27,640 nt of DNA from positions 3,291 to 30,930 of the forward strand of contig DEYT01000117.1 in NCBI GenBank assembly GCA_002364975.1, read 5' to 3'. Each line of letters opens with the position of its first letter. Positions within the stretch are counted from its first letter, which is position 1. Below, one piece after another: positions 1 to 6,599 of the stretch. The notes beneath the pieces are model-generated. The model did not search any database and was not told where the DNA came from. It worked only from the letters and a program-made list of their open reading frames with translations. Origin of the DNA: Opitutia bacterium UBA3151 (lineage in GTDB: Bacteria; Verrucomicrobiota; Verrucomicrobiia; Opitutales; Seribacteraceae). The translations under genes were made by a program, and so were the position numbers.

Positions 1-668
1 CCAACTAACTCCTGCATCTGTGCAACGGAAATACGAGAATCATCAACTTCCCCTTTCTCCTGAGGAAAGATTTCTTTCTTAAATTCTTCGATAATGTGCT
101 CGAACGGATCATGATCTTCATTGGGTAGTTTTTGGACACCCATCACAACATCACCATACATTTGAATAAAACGACGGTAACAGTCCCAAGCGAAACGGGC
201 GTTGCCGGATGCTTCCGCTAAGGCACCAACGGTATCATCATTCAAACCGAGATTAAGGATGGTATCCATCATACCTGGCATTGAATCTCGGGCCCCCGAG
301 CGTACTGATAAAAGAAGAGGCTTTTTCATATCGCCCAATTTTTTTCCTAGCTGCTTCTCCATCGTAGCCACTGAGGCTTTGATTTGATCATCCAAACATT
401 TTGGGTAGTTTCTTTTGTGGTCGTAAAAATAAGTGCAGACCTCGGTCGTTATGGTAAATCCTGGGGGCACGGGCAATCCGATCTTAGCCATTTCAGCCAA
501 GTTTGCACCTTTACCTCCAAGCAATTCTCTTTGCTTGGCATCACCGTCGGTCTTTTTTCCAAAATCATAGACATATTTGGGATCGTTGGATTTTGCGGAA
601 GAACGCTTTTTAGCAGTTTTTCCAGTTGAATTACTTTTGGCTGGTTTTGCCTTCTTTTTCTGTACCAT
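1..668 (-). CDS. ppdK: Pyruvate, phosphate dikinase, N-terminal part (runs off the window)
   Basis: PPDK interconverts pyruvate, ATP and Pi with PEP, AMP and PPi in the cytoplasm, serving gluconeogenesis or PPi-dependent glycolysis. The 222 visible codons cover the start of the ATP-grasp, nucleotide-binding domain. The family signatures are LLGGKGANLAEMAKIGLPVP near residues 49-68, the PPGFTITTE stretch, and SVRSGARDSMPGMMDTILNL, which includes the conserved Arg of the ATP site. The ATG at 666-668 gives an N-terminal extension of about 30 residues rich in Lys, Ala and Ser before the canonical start of the fold (KYVYDFG); most PPDKs begin almost directly at that motif. The rest of the gene lies left of base 1. 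It diverges from tatC across 244 bases. No Shine-Dalgarno is seen before the start. The family call is secure; the start is less so. Confidence 0.95.
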   Translation of the reverse strand, partial: MVQKKKAKPAKSNSTGKTAKKRSSAKSNDPKYVYDFGKKTDGDAKQRELLGGKGANLAEMAKIGLPVPPGFTITTEVCTYFYDHKRNYPKCLDDQIKASVATMEKQLGKKLGDMKKPLLLSVRSGARDSMPGMMDTILNLGLNDDTVGALAEASGNARFAWDCYRRFIQMYGDVVMGVQKLPNEDHDPFEHIIEEFKKEIFPQEKGEVDDSRISVAQMQELV

Positions 669-868
669 TTTATGCTTTTAAGGTTAGCTTCTAATTTTAA
701 ATTCAAAGAACCATAATACTATGTGAGTATGGATTTTGAAAAAGGGAAGGTAATTTAATCTTATTTTTTGGATGTTTTGTCAATGGACGACTTGAACTTC
801 ATAAGCTAAACCTTCAAAGTCCTCCTTTAAAAGTGGACGAAATCGGTCGAAGCATTCATATTATATTG

Positions 869-891
869 TTTGTCTTTAATCAGAAGACAAA
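869..891. promoter_or_regulatory. Perfect 8-bp inverted repeat upstream of tatC
   Basis: TTTGTCTT (869-876), a 7-base spacer and AAGACAAA (884-891) form a perfect inverted repeat ending 21 bases before the tatC ATG. It sits in the 244-base divergent region between ppdK (minus) and tatC (plus). No U-run follows on the plus strand, so it is not a standard terminator in that direction; an operator or a 5'-leader hairpin is more plausible. A TATATT just upstream (863-868) could be a -10 element. The inverted repeat is seen directly; its function is inferred. The rest of 669-912 is AT-rich with no other clear feature. Confidence 0.35.
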
Positions 892-912
892 AAAAACGCA
901 AATAAACCATCG

Positions 913-2325
913 ATGAGTTCAAAAGATCAATCAGGACCCAAAAAATTTGGAGAAAGATTTCGTGACGACGGCTTAATTGGTGCACTGCGAAAAAAAGTGA
1001 GCTCTTCGAAAGCTGGACCCAACGAAATGCATTTCCTGGAGCATCTTGAAGAATTACGTTGGGTAGTCCTTAAATGTTTTTGCGCTTTCATTATAGGGTG
1101 TTTGGCCATTGCTGTTTTCATGCAAGACTCGGTAAAAGTTCTGCAAGTTCCTTTGATCAAGGCAGTGGAAGATTTTGGCGAAATTGGAATTGATCTACAA
1201 AGCGTTGGACTCGAGGAATATGTTCAAACTCTTGAAAAACAAGAGGTTGACCTAGGAATGCTAAGGAACGCTGAGGAGGAGGATTTAGGAAGCTGGGGAA
1301 TCACAAACCCGCATCATCAAACCCGAATTCTTACCCATTTTGCAAGTGGGCAAAATCGTAACCTCTTGCAAGTAATTCGATCTTATTCTCCCATCTTCAT
1401 AGCCATGAAAATCTGTTTTCTTGGAGGACTGGGAGTATCGCTTCCTGCCATATTGTATTTTATCGGCGGGTTTGTCGTTCCCGGCTTAACTCCAAAAGAA
1501 AAAAGAGTTTTCTTTCCAGGGTGCGTAGCGGCAACACTACTTTTTATTGCGGGTGCTTCGATGACATATCTTTTTATTCTTCCAGTATCACTCGCATTTA
1601 CCATTGAATTTTCTTTCAATGTCTTAGGACTCGATGTTTATCGTCCTGAAGCTGGAAACTACTACAGCACCGTTATATGGATGACATTTGCGGTAGGCAT
1701 TGCGTTCCAATTTCCACTTGTCCTCGTACTACTCATCAGAATCGGCATTTTATCAGTAGAAAAATTGCGTAACAGCAGGAGGCTTGTTCTCGTCATATTA
1801 ATGATTTCTGCAGCTTTGATCACCCCCGGTGGTGATCCAGTCAGCCTCTGTATTTTGACCATCCCACTTTATGTTTTGTATGAATTGGCGATCATCATTG
1901 GCTCTGCAATTGAGCGAAGAAAAGCAATTTCGGAATGGAAAGAATGGGATGAAAGTATTCAAGGTCCAAAACCAGAATACCCAAAGGGAAAAGGAACCCC
2001 ATTATGGGTATATCTCATTTTTCTAGTTTTCTTTGCTGCCCTCACTTACATTTTCCTGAAATACCAGAATACAATTCAAGAAAGCCTGGATAGCCTTTCT
2101 TGGGGCACTGTAGAGAATATCGATAAGAAAAAGGGAGTGGATTCCAACGAAACAACCTGGAAAACTGAAAACCAGCCGCAGCTCCCCATAAAAGAAGACC
2201 AACCTTTCTTTCTTCAACTCATTCCGGTCCAAGAAAATAATGATCGTAGAATTCCTGATTCCAACCAATCTGAGCCGATCCTCTTTAAGGCTCTAATAAT
2301 AAAAAATCAGTCCGAAAATAAGTAA
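913..2325 (+). CDS. tatC: Sec-independent (twin-arginine) translocase subunit TatC with periplasmic SAM-like insert and C-terminal extension
   Basis: TatC is the inner-membrane receptor for twin-arginine signal peptides and assembles with TatA/B to export folded proteins. Hallmarks are HLEELR at residues 44-49 in the cytoplasmic N-terminus, the periplasmic VPL motif at 79-81, F187 and E196 (matching E. coli F94 and E103 of the signal-peptide site) in GGFVVPGLTPKE, and the late LRNSRR and ITPGGDP segments. Six TatC helices fall near 50-70, 161-183, 202-222, 253-273, 289-305 and 308-330. At 470 residues it is nearly twice the usual length of about 250. There is a 40-residue N-terminal lead, an insert at about 85-150 in the first periplasmic loop resembling a SAM domain, a seventh hydrophobic helix (about 365-382) and a polar 88-residue tail. 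Tat substrates in the window include the Gfo/Idh protein (10965-12299) and the DUF1501 protein at the right edge. No tatA/B gene is nearby. An XRE gene and hslR follow closely and may be co-transcribed. Confidence 0.93.
   Translation: MSSKDQSGPKKFGERFRDDGLIGALRKKVSSSKAGPNEMHFLEHLEELRWVVLKCFCAFIIGCLAIAVFMQDSVKVLQVPLIKAVEDFGEIGIDLQSVGLEEYVQTLEKQEVDLGMLRNAEEEDLGSWGITNPHHQTRILTHFASGQNRNLLQVIRSYSPIFIAMKICFLGGLGVSLPAILYFIGGFVVPGLTPKEKRVFFPGCVAATLLFIAGASMTYLFILPVSLAFTIEFSFNVLGLDVYRPEAGNYYSTVIWMTFAVGIAFQFPLVLVLLIRIGILSVEKLRNSRRLVLVILMISAALITPGGDPVSLCILTIPLYVLYELAIIIGSAIERRKAISEWKEWDESIQGPKPEYPKGKGTPLWVYLIFLVFFAALTYIFLKYQNTIQESLDSLSWGTVENIDKKKGVDSNETTWKTENQPQLPIKEDQPFFLQLIPVQENNDRRIPDSNQSEPILFKALIIKNQSENK
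1174..1347 (+). other. SAM (sterile alpha motif)-like domain inserted in TatC periplasmic loop 1
   Basis: TatC residues about 88-145 lie between TM1 and TM2, where E. coli TatC has a short loop. The segment matches the SAM_1 pattern by eye: SVGLEEYVQTLEKQEVD (LGL-x-x-Y, helix, E-x-D), then LRNAEEEDLGSWGI (L-x-x-T/A-EEDL-x-x-x-GI), then HHQTRILTHF (GHR-x-x-IL-x-x-I). Spacing and hydrophobic positions fit across the roughly 60 residues. By standard TatC topology this loop faces the periplasm, whereas SAM domains are usually intracellular protein-protein or oligomerisation modules. I read the similarity by eye and have not tested it with a profile. Confidence 0.7.
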
Positions 2326-2364
2326 TTCTTGCAAAATGTAAAACCTACCATCAAGTATGGTTGT

Positions 2365-2796
2365 ATGAGAAAAGAAAATGCATTTGGTAAGAAAATCAAG
2401 GGCCTCAGAGCAAAAGCAGGGCTGACACAACCACAACTGGCCAGCTCAAGTGGTGTGGCAACTTCCATTGTAAACGACATTGAAAATGGGATTAGATCAG
2501 CAGGGTGCAAAACTATAAATAAGATTGCTTTGGGACTTGGATTGGATGAACAGGAAAGGTTTCTTCTCGTTTTAAAAGGATTGGAATTTTCTAAACGCGA
2601 TTTTTTGATTCCTGACTTTGAGCAATACCCTGCCGAGTTATTAAATTTTTTGCCTTATGTATTAAGTAGAGCGGGGATTACTGCCAAAAGCATTAAAAAC
2701 ATCGAACTGCCAACCGGAGGGAAAAAAAATTTGGAAATCACACTAGAATCTAAGAGAAAAATCCAGTTGGATATCCGAGTCATTACCAATTCCTAG
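2365..2796 (+). CDS. XRE-family helix-turn-helix DNA-binding protein
   Basis: A small protein of 143 residues from the ATG at 2365; an in-frame TTG at 2329 would add 12 residues. Residues 7-62 form a Cro/CI-type HTH: FGKKIKGLRAKAGLTQPQLA, then SSSGVATSIVNDIENGIRSA with the recognition helix, then a short helix IALGLGLDE. The remaining residues (about 75-143) hold no motif I recognise and may form a small dimerisation or effector domain; this part is rich in Lys, Leu and Ile. It follows tatC by 39 bases (3 if TTG is used) and precedes hslR by 13 bases, so the three are probably one operon and the protein may be an autoregulator. The target is unknown. DNA binding is well supported by the motif; the exact start is uncertain because neither candidate has a ribosome-binding site. 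Confidence 0.8.
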   Translation: MRKENAFGKKIKGLRAKAGLTQPQLASSSGVATSIVNDIENGIRSAGCKTINKIALGLGLDEQERFLLVLKGLEFSKRDFLIPDFEQYPAELLNFLPYVLSRAGITAKSIKNIELPTGGKKNLEITLESKRKIQLDIRVITNS

Positions 2797-2809
2797 CATT
2801 TCAAATTCT

Positions 2810-3205
2810 ATGGATGGCATTCGTATAGATCGATGGCTCTGGGCAACCCGTTTCTATAAAACCCGGTCCCTTGCTACTGACGCATGTAAAAGAAAACTTA
2901 TTCGTATTAATAATACACCCCTTAAGCCATCGAGAGAAATAAAAGTTGGAGAAGTCATTGAAATTAAACGGGGACCATTAAAAAGGACCATAAAAATGAC
3001 CGCCCTTCTTATGAAGAGAGTCTCGGCCACTAAAGCCCAAGAATGCTATGAAGATCTCACCCCCCCAGATGAATATGAAAGTGCAAAAAGGGAAGCAAAG
3101 AGACCGAGACCGAGACCTGTTGGATCTTCATCTAAGGGAAGACCCTCCAAAAAACAAAGACGGGACTTGGAGGAATTTTTATTTAATGAAGGTTCAAATT
3201 CGTAA
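2810..3205 (+). CDS. hslR: S4-domain RNA-binding protein, Hsp15 (HslR) family
   Basis: Hsp15-type proteins bind 50S subunits carrying nascent chain and tRNA after premature dissociation, and help recycle or rescue them. The 131-residue protein starts with an S4 domain (about residues 3-60): MDGIRIDRWLWATRFYKTRS and then KPSREIKVGEVIEI follow the conserved R-x-D-x-W-L-W-x-x-R-F-x-K-T-R pattern of HslR/RqcP proteins. The C-terminal third (about 92-118) is very basic, rich in Lys, Arg, Pro and Ser, as in Hsp15, and is likely to contact rRNA. It lies 13 bases after the XRE gene in the same direction. The family is clear; whether it acts as Hsp15 or as an RqcP-like factor cannot be decided here. 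Confidence 0.88.
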   Translation: MDGIRIDRWLWATRFYKTRSLATDACKRKLIRINNTPLKPSREIKVGEVIEIKRGPLKRTIKMTALLMKRVSATKAQECYEDLTPPDEYESAKREAKRPRPRPVGSSSKGRPSKKQRRDLEEFLFNEGSNS

Positions 3206-3214
3206 TTTAACCCT

Positions 3215-3243
3215 ACAGAAAATTCTTGTCTTATACTTTCTGT
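3215..3243 (+). terminator. Possible weak terminator hairpin after hslR
   Basis: ACAGAAA (3215-3221) and TTTCTGT (3237-3243) form a perfect 7-bp inverted repeat with a 15-base loop, 9 bases after the hslR stop, followed by a short T-rich run (TCTTTCC). The stem is AT-rich and the loop long, so this is a weak candidate. The remainder of 3244-3384 shows nothing I can identify; it presumably holds the promoter of the next gene. Confidence 0.25.
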
Positions 3244-3384
3244 TCTTTCCAAATCAAGGCCTTCATAAAACGATGCATTTTTAACTTATCATAATTCCGT
3301 GTCAAACCGACTTCTCATTCCGTTCTTAAAAGCAAAGAAAAACCACTTGCCACAAACTTTGGGTAGGTTCATTACTTATAAGTG

Positions 3385-5043
3385 ATGAAATTGATACTAT
3401 TGCCTACCTTTGCTCTTGCAATTGCCTATAGTTTTTCTGCTTGCGTTAGTATTCCTTCGGTTCGCTCAAGTGATGCAGGGAAAACAGTTATGCTTCACTG
3501 GCTCAGCTCGGACGATGCCGGTCTTGTTCGAAACACTGGAAGCGACGGAAACCTTAGTTCCAGCGCAAATCTTTTTTCTGGGAAAGCGATCGAGACTTTT
3601 GAACAAAGTCCTACCAAATCCGTTTCTTCTTGGCAGGATGGAAAGAGACATGGAGAAACCGTTGAATTTTTTTACAACGGAAGAAAGAGGCGAGTAATCA
3701 ACTATCAAAATGGAATCAAGGATGGAAAGGCAACAGAATATAGAATCACGGGGGAATTACTACGCGAAGAAAATTATGAGTCTGGTAAGTTAAGTGGTAA
3801 CAAAAACGAATGGCACCCGAATGGACAAAAGATTTTGGAAGTTTCAATGCGTGATGGCACACCGCATGGAGAGGCACAGGAATGGTATCTGGACGGAACC
3901 CAAAAATCTTCCACTCTCTATCGACATGGACTCCGCGAGGGACCCGCCACCGAATGGTACCAGTCAGGACAAAGAAAGCTTGGGCTGTTTTATCAGAAAG
4001 ATAAGCAACATGGCTTACGCACTATTTGGTACGAAAATGGTCAGCAAAGGTTGATCGCTCAATTTGAAGATGACAAAATGGAAGGGAACTCCAAAGGTTG
4101 GTTTCCCAATGGACAACAACAATTTGACTACAATTTCAGAAACAATCAAGAGCACGGTGTCTGCACAGAATGGGACTCCACTGGGAAAAAGGTTTCTGAA
4201 CTCCGTTTTGTAGATGGTGCCCCCGTTCAGAATTTGCTAACGGGTCAGAGAATTGATTCTTCGGAAGTAGAAAATATTGCTTCTGAATCGGAAACCACTT
4301 CGGAAATAGAAGGTTCTGATCCTTCGTTGGAAGCACCAGAGCAAATCAAAGCTGAGGTGAAAGACGAAGAATTACCCCAAGCCCAAGTTGTAATTCCTAC
4401 TACAAAAGAGCCCCTTGTCCCATCTCCTGCACCCACTCCATTACCTCCAGAGAATGTAGACTTGGTTCCCCCGCCGCCTCCTGCCTCCTTGCCTGTCCCA
4501 CCAGTAGATAAGGCTCCAAATTCCACAGTTCCTGCACTCCCAAATGAAGCGTTTGTCCCTCCGTTGAACACTTCTCCGAAGGATGCGACGAAAGATTTTA
4601 ACCCCTTTGATGCACCTCCTCCACCACCTTTGCCACCTGCTCCACCTTCACCTCCTGCTCTTCCCGCTCCTCCTGAAGAAGCGGTTATTCCTCCTTTGCC
4701 CTCAAACCCACAACCAGAAACTCCAGAATTTAACCCTTTTGATGCCGCTCCACCTCCACCACCGCCTGCTCCACCAGTGGAAGCGGATATTCCTCCTTTA
4801 CCCCCTGCCCGAACACCAGATACTCAAGAGTTTAATCCTTTTGACGCCGCTCCTGCACCAACTGAAAAGGAGGTAGAAGAAAATAATCCTTTTGATTTTA
4901 CTCCACTTCCATCGGATGGAAGTGAAGAAAATACCGACCCCAATCAAACAAGTGTTCCACTTGAAAATGTTTTTAATTCTCCTCCGCCCCCTCAGGAGCC
5001 AGAATTTAATCCATTTGATTTGCCCCCACCCTCTGATCAATAA
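3385..5043 (+). CDS. Lipoprotein with YwqK/MORN-like repeats and proline-rich NPFD-repeat tail
   Basis: I cannot name a function. The ATG at 3385 (an adjacent GTG at 3382 is the alternative) starts a lipoprotein signal, MKLILLPTFALAIAYSFSAC, with the lipobox Cys at residue 20, so the mature protein is probably lipid-anchored outside the inner membrane. Residues about 87-275 hold roughly eight units of about 23 residues of the YwqK/MORN_2 type, of the form HG-x-x-x-E-W-y-x-x-G-Q-x-x-x-x-x-y-x-x-G (for example EWYQSGQRKLGLFY). These repeats occur in bacterial surface proteins and in YwqK antitoxins; no toxin gene is adjacent. The last 170 or so residues are proline-rich, with poly-Pro runs and five NPFD motifs, the final one close to the C-terminus. 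The protein stands alone between hslR and a convergent tRNA. The lipoprotein and repeat assignments are well supported. Confidence 0.85.
   Translation: MKLILLPTFALAIAYSFSACVSIPSVRSSDAGKTVMLHWLSSDDAGLVRNTGSDGNLSSSANLFSGKAIETFEQSPTKSVSSWQDGKRHGETVEFFYNGRKRRVINYQNGIKDGKATEYRITGELLREENYESGKLSGNKNEWHPNGQKILEVSMRDGTPHGEAQEWYLDGTQKSSTLYRHGLREGPATEWYQSGQRKLGLFYQKDKQHGLRTIWYENGQQRLIAQFEDDKMEGNSKGWFPNGQQQFDYNFRNNQEHGVCTEWDSTGKKVSELRFVDGAPVQNLLTGQRIDSSEVENIASESETTSEIEGSDPSLEAPEQIKAEVKDEELPQAQVVIPTTKEPLVPSPAPTPLPPENVDLVPPPPPASLPVPPVDKAPNSTVPALPNEAFVPPLNTSPKDATKDFNPFDAPPPPPLPPAPPSPPALPAPPEEAVIPPLPSNPQPETPEFNPFDAAPPPPPPAPPVEADIPPLPPARTPDTQEFNPFDAAPAPTEKEVEENNPFDFTPLPSDGSEENTDPNQTSVPLENVFNSPPPPQEPEFNPFDLPPPSDQ
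3643..4206 (+). repeat. YwqK/MORN-like tandem protein repeats (about 8 x 23 residues)
   Basis: The lipoprotein gene encodes about eight consecutive units with a recurring W/Y-x-x-x-G-Q/K core, for example EWHPNGQKILEVSMRDG, EWYLDGTQKSSTLYRHG and IWYENGQQRLIAQFEDD. Periodicity is 22-24 residues and the units have diverged strongly at the DNA level, so this is an old protein repeat rather than a recent DNA expansion. Confidence 0.85.
4594..5019 (+). repeat. Five NPFD motifs alternating with poly-proline
   Basis: NPFD is encoded at 4600-4611, 4732-4743, 4834-4845, 4885-4896 and 5008-5019, usually as (D/E)FNPFD followed by A/L-A/P-P-P. Between them lie poly-Pro tracts and short ADIPPLP-like spacers. 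The region looks like an extended, disordered, repetitive tail. Confidence 0.85.
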
Positions 5044-5066
5044 CTCTATTTTGATCACTAAAAGAG

Positions 5067-5140
5067 TGGCAGCCCGGCAGGGATTCGAACCCCAACTAGA
5101 GGTACCAAAAACCTCTGTGCTACCATTACACCACCAGGCT
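5067..5140 (-). tRNA. tRNA-Gln (anticodon TTG), CCA encoded
   Basis: The reverse complement folds into a complete 74-nt cloverleaf. The acceptor AGCCTGG pairs with CCGGGCT, followed by G and an encoded CCA. The anticodon stem AGAGGT/ACCTCT carries loop TTTTGGT, giving anticodon TTG, which reads CAA/CAG (Gln). The T arm is TGGGG-TTCGAAT-CCCTG with one G-T wobble pair and a U-G closing pair. It lies convergent to the upstream lipoprotein gene (24 bases after its stop) and divergent from pyrH. Confidence 0.95.
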
Positions 5141-5205
5141 ACAAAGATTCATTATGAAAAGAGCATATTTAAAGTCAAGTGATATGGACTGAAGATTTTG
5201 ATTTC

Positions 5206-5922
5206 ATGGAAAAAACGAAGTACAAAAGAATCATTTTAAAAATCAGTGGAGAAATTTTAGGGAGCCGAGAAGAAGGCGAACCTATATACGCCCGCTCACT
5301 CGAAAAAATATGTGCTGAAATTAAAGCAGTTGCCGACATGGGGGTGGAAATTGGGCTGGTTGTGGGCGGTGGAAATATTTTTCGCGGTCTTCAAGGCAGT
5401 GAGAAAGGAATCGACCGCACCACCGGAGACTCAATGGGCATGCTAGCAACCGTAATTAATGGGCTTGCGATCATGGATCGCTTAGAAAAAATGGGGGCTG
5501 TAGTTCGGGTTCAAAGTGCAATACCTATGGACAAGCTTGCGGAACCGTACATTCAACGAAGAGCAACCCGGCATCTGGAACGGGGACGCATTGTAATTTT
5601 CGTCGCAGGCACGGGAAATCCTTATTTTTCGACTGATACCACTGCAGCCTTGAGGGCCAGTGAAATCTCCGCAGAAATCATTCTAAAGGCAACTAAAGTG
5701 GATGGAATTTATGACAAGGATCCTCACAAGTTTGATGATGCTACAAAATATGAATCGCTTACTTACATGGAATGTTTGGAAAAAAGACTTTCGGTTATGG
5801 ACGCAACCGCCTTTTCTCTTTGCATGGACAATAAAATGCCTATTCTAGTCTTTGATTTAGAAAAACAAAATTCCATCCGAAGAGCAGTGTCTGGAGAAAC
5901 AATTGGTACCATTGTGAGCTAG
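5206..5922 (+). CDS. pyrH: UMP kinase
   Basis: PyrH phosphorylates UMP to UDP with ATP, an essential cytoplasmic step of pyrimidine nucleotide synthesis. It is a hexameric amino-acid-kinase-fold enzyme, usually activated by GTP and inhibited by UTP. The 238-residue length and signatures fit: YKRIILKISGEILGS at the N-terminus, VVGGGNIFRG, DRTTGDSMGMLATVINGLA for the UMP and gating region, and FVAGTGNPYFSTDTTAALRA. I chose the ATG at 5206 because it puts MEKTKYKRIILK in register with known PyrH; a GTG at 5179 would add nine unlikely residues. It is followed 44 bases later by frr, the widely conserved pyrH-frr pair. Bacterial UMP kinase of this type is unrelated to eukaryotic UMP/CMP kinases. 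Confidence 0.97.
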   Translation: MEKTKYKRIILKISGEILGSREEGEPIYARSLEKICAEIKAVADMGVEIGLVVGGGNIFRGLQGSEKGIDRTTGDSMGMLATVINGLAIMDRLEKMGAVVRVQSAIPMDKLAEPYIQRRATRHLERGRIVIFVAGTGNPYFSTDTTAALRASEISAEIILKATKVDGIYDKDPHKFDDATKYESLTYMECLEKRLSVMDATAFSLCMDNKMPILVFDLEKQNSIRRAVSGETIGTIVS

Positions 5923-5966
5923 ATATCATGAGACCAAGCAAACGATAAAACTTAGAAAAATAAATT

Positions 5967-6524
5967 ATGGAAACGGAACAAATCTTTGAAAAAATGAATC
6001 GTGTAATGTCTAAGTCTGTTGACCATGTGCTTCATGAATTTTCAACACTTCACACGGGTAAGGCAAACCCCTCAATGGTGGAAAATGTTTTGGTCGATGT
6101 ATATGGCTCCAGTATGAAAATTCGGGATGTTGCTGCCATTACAACACCTGATGCTCGTACTGTCCAAATACAACCATGGGATAGGTCAACTGCAGCTCCT
6201 ATCGAAAAAGCTTTGATTGATGCCAAGCTCGGAATTACCCCAATCGTTACCGGTGAACTTATTCGTATGCCGATTCCTGAGCTCAGTGGTGAACGTAGAG
6301 AAGAACTATGCAAAATGGCACAAGGCTATGCCGAGCAGGGTCGAATAGGTATAAGAGCATCAAGAAAAGACGCAATGGATGCACTGAAGGAAGCTCAAAA
6401 AGAGGGTCTCCCAGAAGATGATTACAAAAGATCCGAGAAAGAAGTTCAAAAGTGTACCGACGACTTTGTTTCCAAGATCAATGAAGCTCTTTCCGGAAAG
6501 GAATCGGACCTTCGTGCCATTTGA
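5967..6524 (+). CDS. frr: Ribosome recycling factor
   Basis: RRF works with EF-G after termination to split the ribosome into subunits. At 185 residues it has the standard length. The signatures are the N-terminal helix with LHTGKANPSMVENVLVDVYG (the usual R-T-G-R/K-A-x-P motif, here HTGKANP), DARTVQIQPWDRS in the beta domain, IPELSGERREELCKMAQGYA, and the C-terminal three-helix-bundle segment EDDYKRSEKEVQKCTDDF. The start ATG at 5967 agrees with the family and has no Shine-Dalgarno. It is downstream of pyrH and probably co-transcribed; proB follows after 75 bases. Confidence 0.97.
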   Translation: METEQIFEKMNRVMSKSVDHVLHEFSTLHTGKANPSMVENVLVDVYGSSMKIRDVAAITTPDARTVQIQPWDRSTAAPIEKALIDAKLGITPIVTGELIRMPIPELSGERREELCKMAQGYAEQGRIGIRASRKDAMDALKEAQKEGLPEDDYKRSEKEVQKCTDDFVSKINEALSGKESDLRAI

Positions 6525-6599
6525 TTTGGATGGCTCTTCTGGATCGATTTCATAAAATACTATTCCCTAGCAACTTCCGCGATTCGCTTCGTTTAAAAG

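Noticed and set aside
449..706. Minus-strand open frame over the start of ppdK
   Set aside because: It is a shadow frame; the correct minus frame gives clear PPDK motifs starting at 668.
3048..3284. Open frame overlapping the 3' half of hslR and the gap after it
   Set aside because: It overlaps the well supported S4 protein in another frame and has no family resemblance.
3643..4206. YwqK antitoxin of a toxin-antitoxin pair
   Set aside because: The repeat type is right, but no toxin-like gene is adjacent and the protein is a long lipoprotein; YwqK-like repeats are common in surface proteins.
4583..4876. Leu/His-rich open frame within the proline-rich region
   Set aside because: It arises from the repeated CCT/CCA codons of the poly-proline tail read in another frame.
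4594..5019. CRISPR-like or tandem DNA repeat
   Set aside because: The repeats are at the protein level with irregular spacing and diverged codons; no constant repeat-spacer structure exists.
4892..5182. Open frame reading through the tRNA, with a phrase like RQGFEPQ
   Set aside because: This is the classic false translation of a tRNA on the opposite strand; the region is tRNA-Gln and the end of the lipoprotein gene in another frame.
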